Origin: Bacteroides sp.
Lineage (GTDB): Bacteria > Bacteroidota > Bacteroidia > Bacteroidales > Bacteroidaceae
NCBI GenBank assembly: GCA_021202275.1
Contig: JAJQDI010000016.1
Coordinates: 107,345 to 171,344, forward strand
DNA length: 64,000 bases
Direction of reading: 5' to 3'
Every line of letters starts with the position of its first letter. The stretch's first letter is position 1. The notes under the pieces are model-generated. The model was not told the DNA's origin and did no database searches. It was given only the letters and a program-made list of their open reading frames with translations. Of the stretch, positions 1 to 9,418 are shown piece after piece. Made by a program: the position numbers and the translations under genes.

Positions 1-1
1 A

Positions 2-74
2 CCTGTAGACCAAGTAAGAGGAACTTTTGTTGTGGATACATTTATGAATACATAATATACTGCACCTCTACAGG
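2..74. repeat. possible degenerate copy of the dispersed family-D repeat
   Basis: The ends form an inverted pair (CCTGTAGA near 2-9 and TCTACAGG near 67-74) like the CCTGTAGAG...CTCTACAGG ends of the family-D elements found at eight other places in the window. The palindromic GACGCAC core is missing. Nothing else is visible between 75 and 150. Confidence 0.3.
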
Positions 75-151
75 ATAAAAGAAGCAGAGTACAACCCATG
101 AATCAGGAACACTTACTTATAATAACAGGGACTGTTTCTGACAATAAAGAC

Positions 152-196
152 AGCCATTCCGACGAACAAACGATTCGGTTGTTCGTCGGAATGGCT
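152..196 (-). terminator. 18-bp perfect hairpin downstream of nfo
   Basis: A perfect 18-bp stem (152-169 with 179-196) closes a 9-nt loop. Read on the minus strand it follows the nfo stop codon and is followed by the T-rich stretch GTCTTTATT, so it probably ends the nfo transcript. The T-tract is short, so a processing or repeat hairpin is the alternative. The rest of 197-340 shows nothing. Confidence 0.5.
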
Positions 197-340
197 TCAT
201 AGGATCTAAAAAGAAGGTATGCCAACTCTATACAGATATAGTTTCACACTCTTGAAGAAACCTCAATGATAACCCGGAATAAAGCATACCAGTATCCCGT
301 ACGTGCGGAGCCAACTTTCTGCAACAGCAGATCTTATCTC

Positions 341-1183
341 TTATTTCTCTTTTTCTAAGCTGCGCAGCCACGCGATCTCTTCGCTCCATTTCTCTTCATC
401 CGGTGTTTCGAGGATGATGGGCATATTGTCAAATCTGGGATCGTTCATGAAACGTTCGAAGAAGTCTTTTCCAATAAATCCGTTGCCCAATGTCTCGTGA
501 CGGTCTACCCGGCTACCCAGCGTTTTTTTGGTATCATTGAGATGAATGCCCCGCAGGTAGGAGAACCCAACTTCCTGTTCAAAGTCATCGAAGACCTTGT
601 CGTAATCCTCGACAATGTCATATCCGGCTGTAAATGTATGACAGGTGTCTAAGCAAACCCCTACACGACTTTTGTCTTCTATCCGATCAATGATATAACG
701 CAAGTGGGCAAATGTGTTGCCCAGGTTACTTCCCTGTCCGGCCGTATTCTCGATGACAGCGGTAACTCCCCGGGTACCTGCCAGTGCCTGGTTGATGCTT
801 TCCGCTATGCGATCCAGTGATTCTTCGGGAGAGATCTTACTCAGATGGCTCCCCGGATGGAAATTAAGAAGCCGCAGACCCAGCTGTTCACAACGTTGCA
901 TTTCGTCTAAAAAAGCATTCCGGCTTTTCTGCAGCCCTTCCTCTTCCGGATGCCCCAGATTGATCAGATAGCCATCGTGAGGTAAGATGTACTCCGGTAA
1001 GAAACCGTATTTCCGACAGTTCTCCCGAAACAGATCGATACTTTTCTCCGTCAGCGGTTTGCTGTTCCACTGGCGTTGGTTACGGGTGAAGAGCGCGAAC
1101 GCATTTGCTCCTATCTTGTGTGCGTTTGCCGGTGCGTTTTCCACACCACCTGTCGCACTTACATGGGCTCCTATGTATTTCAT
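341..1183 (-). CDS. nfo: Deoxyribonuclease IV (AP endonuclease, endonuclease IV)
   Basis: This cytoplasmic base-excision repair enzyme cuts DNA 5' of abasic sites with a trinuclear zinc centre in a TIM barrel. At 280 aa it has the usual family length. The expected metal ligands fall at nearly the same numbers as in E. coli Nfo: His69 (PHDG), His109 (FHPGSH), Glu145 (VIENTAGQG), Asp179 and His182 (CLDTCHTF), His214 (GIHLNDTK), Asp227 and His229 (VDRHETLG) and Glu259 (ILETP). The start is ATG with sequence [13 protein letters not shown], the conserved N-terminus. It stands alone on the minus strand, divergent from the alanine symporter gene. Identification is close to certain. Confidence 0.97.
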   Translation of the reverse strand: MKYIGAHVSATGGVENAPANAHKIGANAFALFTRNQRQWNSKPLTEKSIDLFRENCRKYGFLPEYILPHDGYLINLGHPEEEGLQKSRNAFLDEMQRCEQLGLRLLNFHPGSHLSKISPEESLDRIAESINQALAGTRGVTAVIENTAGQGSNLGNTFAHLRYIIDRIEDKSRVGVCLDTCHTFTAGYDIVEDYDKVFDDFEQEVGFSYLRGIHLNDTKKTLGSRVDRHETLGNGFIGKDFFERFMNDPRFDNMPIILETPDEEKWSEEIAWLRSLEKEK

Positions 1184-1307
1184 TATCTGTGATTTTTTGT
1201 AAATGAATGTTTGTCGTATTCCCTATTCTTTCTTCATTACATATATCCGCAGCATACATGTATTATTCCGTACGCATGCGATACCGTTTCTGATCTGAGG
1301 CTTTCTA

Positions 1308-1315
1308 CAAAGGTA
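1308..1315 (-). promoter_or_regulatory. TAnnTTTG -7 box, probable nfo promoter
   Basis: On the minus strand these bases read TACCTTTG, matching the Bacteroidota -7 consensus, with nfo as the first gene downstream after a leader of about 120 nt. No good -33 TTTG was seen at the usual 19-21 nt. The 326-nt gap 1184-1509 otherwise holds only the opposing promoter at 1468. Confidence 0.4.
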
Positions 1316-1467
1316 AAGGTTTTATTTGAAAAGATAGCGTTTGCCGGAAAATTTCCGGAGAGATACAACCGAAACAGGAAGCTGCTTTTTCCGGAGAAAA
1401 CAGATGAATGTGTAAACAAACAGATGCAAAAATCTACATTTTGTTATCCATGTGCAGATGGGATTGT

Positions 1468-1475
1468 TATCTTTG
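1468..1475 (+). promoter_or_regulatory. TAnnTTTG -7 box of the alanine symporter gene
   Basis: TATCTTTG matches the -7 consensus and lies 35 nt before the start codon. A TTTG at 1440-1443 could be the -33 element, although the 24-nt spacer is longer than usual. Confidence 0.6.
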
Positions 1476-1509
1476 CAAACAGATGTAAAAATAAAACAGA
1501 CTTGTATGT

Positions 1510-2874
1510 ATGGAATGGCTGGAGTATTTTTTTAGTGTACTGAGTGATTATCTCTGGGGATGGCCCATGGTCATATTGTTGTTGGGAACTCATATCTATC
1601 TTACTTTTCTTTTACGTATTCCCCAGCGGAAGATCCTGACAGGGATACGTCTTTCCGTGAAACGTGACGACGGGGCAAAAGGAGATGTCAGCCAGTTTGG
1701 CGCTCTGGCCACAGCCCTGGCTGGTACCATTGGTACGGGAAATATCGTCGGGGTGGCCACAGCCATTGCTTTGGGCGGGCCGGGAGCTGTTTTCTGGTGT
1801 TGGCTCACAGGTGTGTTTGGTATTGCCACCAAATATTCCGAAGGGTTGCTGGCTGTGAAATACCGGGTACAGACCTCCAACGGACAGATGCTGGGAGGCC
1901 CTATGTACGCCCTGGAGAGAGGGCTGAAAATGAAGGGGATGGCAGTTCTGTTTTGTATTTTCACCGCGTTTGCCTCTCTGGGACTGGGAAATACGGTACA
2001 GGCAAACTCGATCACTCTGCTGCTGAATGAGAGTTGGGGGATTTCTCCGTATGTCTCAGGTGCTTTTATTTCCGTATGCCTGGCACTGGTCATTGTTTTC
2101 GGAGTGAAAGGGATTGCCCGGGTTTGTACCACTCTGGTTCCGGTTATGGCTGTTTTTTACATGATAGGATGTCTGATTATCTTGGGGATAAATAGCGGAT
2201 ATGTATGGGAAGCTGTAGTTGTTATCATAAAGTCTGCTTTTGGCGCGAAGGCAGTTGCGGGTGGTTTTGCCGGAGGAACCATTTTGATGGCCGCTCGTTA
2301 CGGGATTGCCCGCGGACTTTTTTCCAATGAATCCGGTCTGGGATCTGCTCCTATCGTAGCAGCGGCAGCAAAGACAAAAAATCCTGTGCGTCAGGCTATC
2401 ATAGCCTCAACAGGAACTTTCTGGGATACTGTTGTTATTTGCGCGCTCACCGGTATCGTACTGGTAAGCAGTGTACTGGCTCACCCGGATATAGACTATG
2501 CGCAGGGAGGTGCCCTGACCAAAGCCGCTTTCGATAAGATCCCTGTGGTGGGGCCTGTGATCCTTTCGGTAGGTATCACCACGTTTGCTTTTACTACCAT
2601 TCTGGGGTGGTCTTATTATGGAGAAAAAGCGATTGAATATCTGGGAGGAAAACGTTGGATCGTGGTCTACAGAGTATTTTTTATCGGTATCTCTTACCTG
2701 GGAGCTATTGTGAATCTGGCATTGGTGTGGAACCTGGCCGATTGTATGAACGCGCTGATGGCAATTCCCAACCTGTTGTCTCTTCTGCTACTGTCTAAAG
2801 TACTGGTACGTGAAACCAACAGATACCTGTGGAGTGGTCGGTTGGAAGAGGCGGCAGAAGAGGATATTTCCTGA
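1510..2874 (+). CDS. Sodium:alanine (glycine) symporter, AGCS family
   Basis: This inner-membrane secondary transporter imports alanine or glycine with Na+. The 454-aa length is normal for AGCS proteins. Family hallmarks include the N-terminal GALATALAGTIGTGNIVGVA motif, the glycine-rich segment GGPGAVFWCW, and the central stretch MAARYGIARGLFSNESGLGSAP, which contributes to the substrate and ion path. About ten to eleven hydrophobic membrane segments can be drawn. The ATG at 1510 follows a clear promoter by 35 nt. It is a single-gene unit between nfo (divergent) and rpsA. Substrate choice between alanine, glycine and D-isomers cannot be told from sequence. Confidence 0.93.
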   Translation: MEWLEYFFSVLSDYLWGWPMVILLLGTHIYLTFLLRIPQRKILTGIRLSVKRDDGAKGDVSQFGALATALAGTIGTGNIVGVATAIALGGPGAVFWCWLTGVFGIATKYSEGLLAVKYRVQTSNGQMLGGPMYALERGLKMKGMAVLFCIFTAFASLGLGNTVQANSITLLLNESWGISPYVSGAFISVCLALVIVFGVKGIARVCTTLVPVMAVFYMIGCLIILGINSGYVWEAVVVIIKSAFGAKAVAGGFAGGTILMAARYGIARGLFSNESGLGSAPIVAAAAKTKNPVRQAIIASTGTFWDTVVICALTGIVLVSSVLAHPDIDYAQGGALTKAAFDKIPVVGPVILSVGITTFAFTTILGWSYYGEKAIEYLGGKRWIVVYRVFFIGISYLGAIVNLALVWNLADCMNALMAIPNLLSLLLLSKVLVRETNRYLWSGRLEEAAEEDIS

Positions 2875-3031
2875 TATCCGGATGTACTCCCGCTATGGAT
2901 ATACTGCTGTTCCCCCTGGTAAAATAAACAGTCTGTACAGACCTATGAATAAGGACAATATAATGTACTCAAAACTGTCAGGATGAATCCATTACCCGGT
3001 GAGAAAAAAGCACAGGAAAAAGCATAGAACG

Positions 3032-3063
3032 TTTGTCAGATCAGAAAATAAAACTTATCTTTG
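3032..3063 (+). promoter_or_regulatory. rpsA promoter, consensus -33 and -7
   Basis: TTTG at 3032-3035 and TATCTTTG at 3056-3063 are 20 nt apart, the textbook Bacteroidota spacing. The leader to the rpsA ATG is about 60 nt and A/T rich, as is usual for highly expressed genes in this phylum, which lack a Shine-Dalgarno sequence. The gap 2875-3031 shows nothing else clear. Confidence 0.8.
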
Positions 3064-3128
3064 CAGCCGATTTATATATCCATATAATGTCTTATTTAAT
3101 TAAAGTCTTTTAAAACAATTACTTATTA

Positions 3129-4919
3129 ATGGAAAACTTAAAGAACATTGCTCCAATTGAAGATTTCAATTGGGATGCGTATGAAAAAGGTGACAACGTT
3201 GTTGAAGCCAGCCACGAAGACCTTGAAAAGGCGTATGACAGCACTTTGAACAAAGTGAACGACCGCGAGGTAGTAGATGGTACTGTAATCGGAATGAACA
3301 AACGTGAGGTGGTTGTGAACATCGGTTACAAATCTGACGGTATCATTCCTCTGAATGAATTCCGTTACAATCCTGAACTCAAAGTAGGAGATACCGTAGA
3401 GGTATATATCGAAAATCAGGAAGACAAAAAAGGACAGTTGGTACTGTCGCACAGAAAAGCCCGTGCTTCTCGTTCCTGGGATCGCGTGAATGCCGCTCTG
3501 GAAAATGAAGAAATTATCAAAGGATATATCAAATGTCGTACCAAAGGCGGTATGATCGTGGATGTATTCGGAATCGAAGCGTTCCTCCCCGGATCACAGA
3601 TCGACGTGAAACCTATCCGCGACTACGATGTCTTTGTAGGAAAGACCATGGAATTCAAAGTGGTTAAGATCAACCAGGAATTCAAGAACGTGGTTGTTTC
3701 ACACAAAACGCTTATCGAAGCCGAACTGGAACAGCAGAAGAAAGAAATTATCAGCAAACTCGAAAAAGGACAGGTTCTGGAAGGAACTGTTAAGAATATC
3801 ACTTCTTACGGAGTGTTCATCGACTTGGGTGGCGTAGACGGATTGATCCACATTACAGACCTTTCCTGGGGCCGCGTAAGCGATCCGAAAGAAGTGGTGG
3901 AACTGGATCAGAAACTCAACGTGGTTATCCTTGACTTTGACGACGAGAAGAAACGTATCGCTCTGGGTCTGAAACAACTGACTCTGCACCCATGGGATGC
4001 TTTGGATACCGAACTCAAAGTGGGTGACAAAGTGAAAGGAAAAGTGGTGGTTATGGCAGATTACGGTGCGTTCATCGAGATCGCTCCGGGTGTAGAAGGC
4101 CTAATCCACGTTTCCGAAATGTCATGGTCACAGCACCTGCGTTCTGCTCAGGACTTCATGAAAGTGGGCGACGAGGTAGAAGCTGTTATCCTGACCCTGG
4201 ATCGCGAAGAACGTAAGATGTCTCTGGGTATCAAACAACTGAAACAAGATCCGTGGGAAACTATCGAAGAAAAATATCCTGTAGGTTCTAAACATACTGC
4301 TAAAGTACGCAATTTCACCAACTTCGGTGTATTCGTAGAAATCGAAGAAGGTGTAGACGGACTGATCCACATTTCCGACCTGTCATGGACGAAGAAAGTG
4401 AAACATCCTTCTGAATTTACTCAGATCGGTGCAGACATCGAAGTGCAGGTATTGGAGATCGATAAAGAGAACCGTCGCCTGAGCCTGGGTCACAAACAGC
4501 TCGAAGAAAATCCATGGGATGTATTCGAAACTGTATTTACCGTAGGTTCCGTACACGAAGGTACGATCATCGAAATGCTGGATAAGGGTGCTGTTGTTTC
4601 TCTGCCTTATGGTGTGGAAGGTTTCGCTACTCCGAAACACCTGGTGAAAGAAGATGGCTCACAGGCTCAGCTGGATGAGAAACTGGAGTTCAAAGTGATC
4701 GAATTCAATAAAGATGCCAAACGCATCATCCTTTCTCACAGCCGTATCTTCGAAGATGTTGCGAAAGCAGAAGAAAGAGCGGAAAAGAAGGCTGCGAAGA
4801 AAAACAAGAGAGAAGAAGGAGGTAGCTCTCCTGCTATTCAGAACCAGGCTGCTTCTACTACTCTGGGTGATATCGACGCTCTGGCTGCTCTGAAAGAGCA
4901 ACTCGAAGGTAAGAAGTAA
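3129..4919 (+). CDS. rpsA: 30S ribosomal protein S1
   Basis: S1 binds mRNA on the small ribosomal subunit and helps start translation. The 596-aa protein consists of six S1/OB-fold repeats. The later ones are easy to see by their signatures, such as GTVKNITSYGVFIDLGGVDG near residue 220, GKVVVMADYGAFIEIAPGVEG near 305 and AKVRNFTNFGVFVEIEEGVDG near 395, each followed by LIHISDLSW or LIHVSEMSW. A lysine-rich, low-complexity tail (residues about 550-596) follows the last repeat. The promoter and terminator are both close by, so it is a one-gene transcript. Codon use is the most biased in the window, as expected for a ribosomal protein. Confidence 0.98.
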   Translation: MENLKNIAPIEDFNWDAYEKGDNVVEASHEDLEKAYDSTLNKVNDREVVDGTVIGMNKREVVVNIGYKSDGIIPLNEFRYNPELKVGDTVEVYIENQEDKKGQLVLSHRKARASRSWDRVNAALENEEIIKGYIKCRTKGGMIVDVFGIEAFLPGSQIDVKPIRDYDVFVGKTMEFKVVKINQEFKNVVVSHKTLIEAELEQQKKEIISKLEKGQVLEGTVKNITSYGVFIDLGGVDGLIHITDLSWGRVSDPKEVVELDQKLNVVILDFDDEKKRIALGLKQLTLHPWDALDTELKVGDKVKGKVVVMADYGAFIEIAPGVEGLIHVSEMSWSQHLRSAQDFMKVGDEVEAVILTLDREERKMSLGIKQLKQDPWETIEEKYPVGSKHTAKVRNFTNFGVFVEIEEGVDGLIHISDLSWTKKVKHPSEFTQIGADIEVQVLEIDKENRRLSLGHKQLEENPWDVFETVFTVGSVHEGTIIEMLDKGAVVSLPYGVEGFATPKHLVKEDGSQAQLDEKLEFKVIEFNKDAKRIILSHSRIFEDVAKAEERAEKKAAKKNKREEGGSSPAIQNQAASTTLGDIDALAALKEQLEGKK

Positions 4920-4965
4920 TTGAGATCCTTTCTCTCCGTTCGTTGAGAGACAGACATACACATGG

Positions 4966-5003
4966 AGTCGTCGTAACCAGAAAAGGTTGCGACGACTTTT
5001 TTT
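4966..5003 (+). terminator. Rho-independent terminator of rpsA
   Basis: A 13-bp stem (4966-4978 with 4985-4997, one G-T pair) closes a 6-nt loop and runs into seven T residues. It lies 46 nt after the rpsA stop. Confidence 0.9.
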
Positions 5004-5044
5004 ATATACGTATCCGGGAGCAGGAAAGAATGGAAATCATCCGG

Positions 5045-5194
5045 TAGTCTAACCAGATTATCCAGTGGTGAAACCTGTATTATCCAGTAATGAAACCGAT
5101 ATTATCCAGTAGTCTAATCGAATTATCTGTGAGTGAAACCTATATTATCCGGTAGTCTAATTAAATTATCTGTGAGTGAAACCGGATGATCCGG
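5045..5194. repeat. Seven-unit degenerate tandem array, 20-23 bp period
   Basis: Seven units of 20-23 bp follow one another without spacers. Two unit types occur: one starts TAGTCTAA and one TGAGTGAAACC or TAATGAAACC, and both end in ATTATCCAG, ATTATCTG or ATCCGG. It lies in the 545-nt gap between rpsA and the solute-binding protein gene; the remaining bases to 5548 show no gene or hairpin that I can support. Confidence 0.7.
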
Positions 5195-5548
5195 CACTCT
5201 GACTACCTGTTAACTGAAATGTAACTATCGCTTTGCCATATTATCAAGGTTATTTTCCCAAAGTGAGTCGACTGTCTGGTTACAGTAAGAGAATTGTCTG
5301 ATCTTATTTTTACTTAAGTTAACAATATACAGATAAAAACAGGTTACCAGGGTTCCGTAATAATCTTAGGATAGGGATTTTATGAATATGTATCATCGTT
5401 GAGAGGCTTATAGCAGTCTCTGAGGAAGATCCCGTCAGGGGAAATATTCGGGATGAGATAAGAAAATAGTCTATTTGCTGTGGGCATTGTTAACAGATCA
5501 TAATAAAGTACTTCTGCTATAAGTGCAGCCGGAAAAGTGTAGAATAAA

Positions 5549-6373
5549 TTATTTTTTGTAGTAATAGCGTTGGTACAGCTCTTTATATTCCGCGCTGGGT
5601 ATGAAATCCTCTAGCCAGTGATTGAGGGTATCTAACAGAGCCGGAGAATGGTTACTGACCGCCCATGCGTAAAGTTGGGTGAAACCAATTCCCGTACTTA
5701 TATCTATATGGGTAAGAGAGTCGGTCATTGCTTGTGCTATACTTTCTTCGCATACCACAAAATCTATATCGCCATGTGCTACCATCGCGATTAGCTGTTC
5801 CGCTCCGTAATCTTCTATCTGCTGGATATAAATTGTATCCGCTATCTCATTGGCGAGGTTATGAATGCGAAGGATGGCTGGCGATCCTTTTACCACATAG
5901 AGTGTTTTTCCTGCCAGATCTATCTGACTGCTGATAGCCACCGAATCTTCCTCATTGAGTTTTCGTTGTACCAATATCTGTTTGGTCTGAGCCAACGGAG
6001 TAGTAAAGAGCAGAGAATCTTTCCATTCGCTGGTTATGGGAATACCATAGGCGATCACGTCAAACTCTCCCGACCTGAGTCCGGAAAGACGTTTCTCAAA
6101 ACTCATTTCCGGTACCAGTTCGGCCTTCAGATTTTTGTCACGCGCGAACGCGCGGAAAATATCATGATAGAATCCGGCCAATGAATCTCCTTCTACATAA
6201 TAGCTTATCGCATTGTACTCGGTAACTCCGCGGATGATACCTTCTGCCGCGATCTCGGGATAGTCCCGTTCCACAACTACTTCCTGTTTTTCCCTGGGCC
6301 AGAAAGTTACAACAACAGCTGAGATAAATCCCAAGATCAGATATTTCAGATATTTGTTTTTCAGAGTTTTCAT
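5549..6373 (-). CDS. Periplasmic solute-binding protein, family 3 type
   Basis: This looks like a bacterial extracellular solute-binding protein of the amino-acid type (SBP_bac_3 fold), held by one N-terminal membrane anchor. Residues about 5-23 (YLKYLILGFISAVVV) are the hydrophobic anchor. The two-lobe fold is marked by GFYHDIFRAFARDKNL, FDVIAYGIPITSEWKDSLLFTTP, LAGKTLYVVKGSPA and IDFVVCEESIA. I chose the ATG at 6373 because only a TTG lies upstream. The gene follows the porin gene by 11 nt, so the two are probably co-transcribed. No ABC permease is nearby; the protein could be a sensor or a lytic-transglycosylase-like relative (MltF without its catalytic domain) instead of a transporter part. 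Confidence 0.75.
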   Translation of the reverse strand: MKTLKNKYLKYLILGFISAVVVTFWPREKQEVVVERDYPEIAAEGIIRGVTEYNAISYYVEGDSLAGFYHDIFRAFARDKNLKAELVPEMSFEKRLSGLRSGEFDVIAYGIPITSEWKDSLLFTTPLAQTKQILVQRKLNEEDSVAISSQIDLAGKTLYVVKGSPAILRIHNLANEIADTIYIQQIEDYGAEQLIAMVAHGDIDFVVCEESIAQAMTDSLTHIDISTGIGFTQLYAWAVSNHSPALLDTLNHWLEDFIPSAEYKELYQRYYYKK

Positions 6374-6384
6374 ACGTGCTGAGA

Positions 6385-8418
6385 TCAATCGTAGAAATTC
6401 CAGGATACACCCAGTTTCAACAGACGCTGGTTGAGCGGATAATGGGGAACAAAGAAATACTTGTTATTCCCCAGCCCCTGATTGGCATGGTATAGCATGG
6501 CAAAGAACCGGGTTCGTTTGAGATGCAGGTTGGCATATACATTCACTACCGGATATCCGCCAATCTCTACCATATCGTCGTCGGGTTGCAGATGGAACTG
6601 CTGTGTGGCCGCCTGGTAGGTTGGTGCATAGTATTTGGTAAAGTAACGTACATCCGCTCCCAGTTGCAGGCTCAATACTTTTTTGGCCAGTTTGGTGTCG
6701 ACATACAGGTTGTGATAGAGAGACAAACGTGGCAGCGGCAGAATGCTTTTGTTGCTCGACTCCTGCCAGATCACTTCGTTGTCCAGATGGAACGCTCCCA
6801 GTTTGAAATTCTGGCTGAATGTCGCGGTAATTACCTGAATACTTCCCCCGTCTTGTGCCGGCAGAGCCGAGCGATCGAAATAGGTATAGTTCTTGATGTC
6901 CTCTACACCCGCTTTCAGGTTGGTACGCCATCTGGCGATATTCAGTTCCCCTTCTACACGTGTGCGAAACTCTTTGTCAAAATTGTTGTCCCAGTAGAAA
7001 TGATTGGAGTGATAATGGCGCATATAGAACGAAGGCAGCAGGTTGGTCACCGAAGCTCTTGCGTGTACATTCACTGTATCTCTGAACAGGCGGAAATTCA
7101 GATCCATATCCCCATGTATCCGGAATTGTCCGAGTGCTTTGCCCAGCATCCCTACTTCACCGGTAGCGTTGTAGTTGATCACACGGCCTTTTCTTCGGGA
7201 GAGTTCACCTCCGACGTATACCTCTTGCTCTACGTACCGGTCAATGGATACGGAATCCCGGTTCATCAGTTCGTACTGGCTGCCTTTGTGAGTGATGTAT
7301 GCGGTAAGTCCCGCCTGGGCATATTTATTAAATCCTTCCAGTAGGGAAAGTCCCAGCGTATTGGTGGTACTGATGTAGATCGTAGAGTCGCGGCTCGCTC
7401 GTTCGCCGGTATAGATATAAGTTTCGTCGTAATAGTCTGTCGGTTCACTGGTAGACCGGAAGTTGTGTCGCAGTCTTTCTATTTTCGCAGTGTGTATAAA
7501 AGCGGTGACCGGTACAAACTCTTCTATCCACGTAGGTATGGAGTCGTTTTCATTTTCCGGTTCTTTTCTGATCTCCCGATAAAATCCGAGATTGTAACGA
7601 TGCGTCAGATAGACATAGAAGTTGTGATTCCGGTTCCAGGTATTATCGAGGTTGGTAGGGATATTCTGGGTCTCATATTCCCGTTGTCCCTGTGCCATAT
7701 CCTCCGGATGGGTAATGTATCTGTCGTCTGTGATACCGCCGTTCTCGGCCATTTTCATTGCGAAGTTTTTGTATATTGCATGTGCCTGGTAGCGCTCTCC
7801 CGTATAGCTGGCAAACAGTCCTCCTTTGAAGAATGCCGTTTGTTGACTGTTGTAGTAACCTCTTCCGTACAGATAGTCAATATCAAAACCGAAGGCAAAG
7901 TCTTTATTTACATTGACGGAGAAATAAGATTTGAAGCGTTCTTCCCCATAGATCTTGCTTCCGGCTTTGTAGTAGGTCAGGTTGGTATAAGGGACATTAC
8001 TGTTCGTAAAATAAAAATCTTCCGGATCTTCGTAAAAAAATCCACGGAAGGGATCTAGGAACAGGGTGGATGTAGGTCCCGGACGTTCGAAGAATATACG
8101 TGATTGACGCGGAGAACCCAGATTGCCCAGATAGTTGTAGTGGCCTTTGATCCCTTCTACCAGATTGGTGTTCTGAAAATAGGTAAAGGCTGTATCCGCG
8201 GGCACGATCGTACGATTGCCCAATTTCTCACTGATGTGCCATTGGTATAGGGTAGGGGGTAGCCCAATGACTTCTGTATGCAGACTATCCGGATTTTCCG
8301 GAATCATACTTGGGTCTATCTGATTTCCGAATTGATTGTATTGGGTAATTTGTTGTGCTCTGACCGTCACCTGCCCGATGACAAGAAAGAGCAGATATGT
8401 TAATAGGACTCGTCTCAT
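6385..8418 (-). CDS. Putative outer-membrane porin (Porin_10 type)
   Basis: A secreted beta-barrel protein of 677 aa. The ATG at 8418 gives a proper signal peptide (MRRVLLTYLLFLVIGQVTVRA, cleavage near AQQ), whereas longer starts put 26 residues before it. The body is rich in alternating aromatic and polar strands, for example YFSVNVNKDFAFGFDIDYLYG, NHNFYVYLTHRYNLGF and FRIHGDMDLNFRLF, and ends in the aromatic KLGVSWNFYD typical of barrels. I recognise it as the 'putative porin' family common in Bacteroidales next to a solute-binding protein, and the same pairing is seen here. Substrate unknown. Confidence 0.8.
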   Translation of the reverse strand: MRRVLLTYLLFLVIGQVTVRAQQITQYNQFGNQIDPSMIPENPDSLHTEVIGLPPTLYQWHISEKLGNRTIVPADTAFTYFQNTNLVEGIKGHYNYLGNLGSPRQSRIFFERPGPTSTLFLDPFRGFFYEDPEDFYFTNSNVPYTNLTYYKAGSKIYGEERFKSYFSVNVNKDFAFGFDIDYLYGRGYYNSQQTAFFKGGLFASYTGERYQAHAIYKNFAMKMAENGGITDDRYITHPEDMAQGQREYETQNIPTNLDNTWNRNHNFYVYLTHRYNLGFYREIRKEPENENDSIPTWIEEFVPVTAFIHTAKIERLRHNFRSTSEPTDYYDETYIYTGERASRDSTIYISTTNTLGLSLLEGFNKYAQAGLTAYITHKGSQYELMNRDSVSIDRYVEQEVYVGGELSRRKGRVINYNATGEVGMLGKALGQFRIHGDMDLNFRLFRDTVNVHARASVTNLLPSFYMRHYHSNHFYWDNNFDKEFRTRVEGELNIARWRTNLKAGVEDIKNYTYFDRSALPAQDGGSIQVITATFSQNFKLGAFHLDNEVIWQESSNKSILPLPRLSLYHNLYVDTKLAKKVLSLQLGADVRYFTKYYAPTYQAATQQFHLQPDDDMVEIGGYPVVNVYANLHLKRTRFFAMLYHANQGLGNNKYFFVPHYPLNQRLLKLGVSWNFYD

Positions 8419-8427
8419 AAATTGCGA

Positions 8428-8435
8428 CAAATATA
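8428..8435 (-). promoter_or_regulatory. TAnnTTTG -7 box of the porin operon
   Basis: Reads TATATTTG on the minus strand, 9 nt upstream of the chosen porin start. This closeness implies a very short leader. No clear -33 element was found. Confidence 0.5.
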
Positions 8436-8742
8436 CAATAAAAAATAATTCCCTGACCGAAAACCGGGTGTGTTTGTATTTATTAAGGATATACACCGCG
8501 AGGGATAAGTAAAGAACTGGATCATAGAGTGACTCAATGGTAGTTGTGAATGGTTTGGAAAGGAATTACGGACCACAGTACCGGCTGGTATATCGGTTGG
8601 GGAAAGCTTTATACGGGAGGAGATCTTATGAATAGCAAGGAGATCCTCTATCCTGTAAATTATATTCTATGATGCCAGACAAGATTGTATATTTTGGGTA
8701 AAATGTTGTATCTGAAAAACAGACCAATTCTGGTAACCGAAA

Positions 8743-8783
8743 TAAAAAAAATGGTAACCAATTCAGAGTCGATTGGTTACCAT
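8743..8783 (-). terminator. Minus-strand terminator-like hairpin
   Basis: A perfect 12-bp stem (8751-8762 with 8772-8783) is followed on the minus strand by seven or more T residues. No annotated minus-strand gene lies upstream, so it may end an RNA that starts in the repeat field to the right. Confidence 0.6.
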
Positions 8784-8924
8784 TGTACCAATCTCTGTTG
8801 CATGGTTTCATTTAGAGATCGGAATCTGCCTTTCCGATATGTCCGGAAATATAACTCCAGTTCATAAAACAGAGAAGGTATTGCCATTGAAAAAAGAGTG
8901 CCTTTCCGTTCCCGGAGATAGTTT

Positions 8925-9198
8925 CCCCGAAGGGGATAGATCAGTAGCCTGGGGTTGCCTGTGGAGAGCGCAACGACAGTGAAGCGAACCAAAGCTACCC
9001 CGGGTAAAGAGTTCTACAGGGTGCAACCTTGAAGAGGTTGTATATGGGATATTTCCTGCTTGGATAATCTGCAACCTCTTCAAGGTTGATTGGTATGTGT
9101 GCTTCGTAACCCAGGGATTCGCTACATGTTGTTTCACTGGCGTTCCACAACCTTTCACTCATCCCTGGGCTAATGCTTGATCCCCTTCGGGGAACACA
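8925..9198. repeat. Family-A palindromic repeat, copy 1
   Basis: About 270 bp bounded by the hairpin-forming CCCCGAAGGGGAT and ATCCCCTTCGGGG. Inside, ACCTTGAAGAGGTTG and CAACCTCTTCAAGGTT are inverted around the centre, so the whole element can fold back. Related copies are at 9215, 15838 and 63737. No coding capacity. Confidence 0.8.
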
Positions 9199-9214
9199 GG
9201 TGAGCAGATATACA

Positions 9215-9415
9215 GGGTCCAACCTTGAACCAACGGTCGACGAAGTCAAAAGGTTACATCCAGGATAGTTCCTGATTCGATAGCTGCAACCTCTTCAAGG
9301 TTGACTGGTCTGTGCGCTTCCCACCCCAGGGTACGCCTCCCTGTGGCTTCACTATCGTTTCGCCACAGCTCACTTAACCGCTGGGCTATTGCTATATCCC
9401 CTACGGGGAATACTG
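9215..9415. repeat. Family-A repeat, copy 2 (right half)
   Basis: The right half matches the copies at 15838 and 63737, with CAACCTCTTCAAGGTTGACTG, CACCCCAGGGTACGC and the end ATCCCCTACGGGGAA. The left half is replaced by a segment containing CCAACGGTCGACGAAGTC, which resembles the inverted repeat between cysD and cysN. Confidence 0.7.
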
Positions 9416-9418
9416 GGA

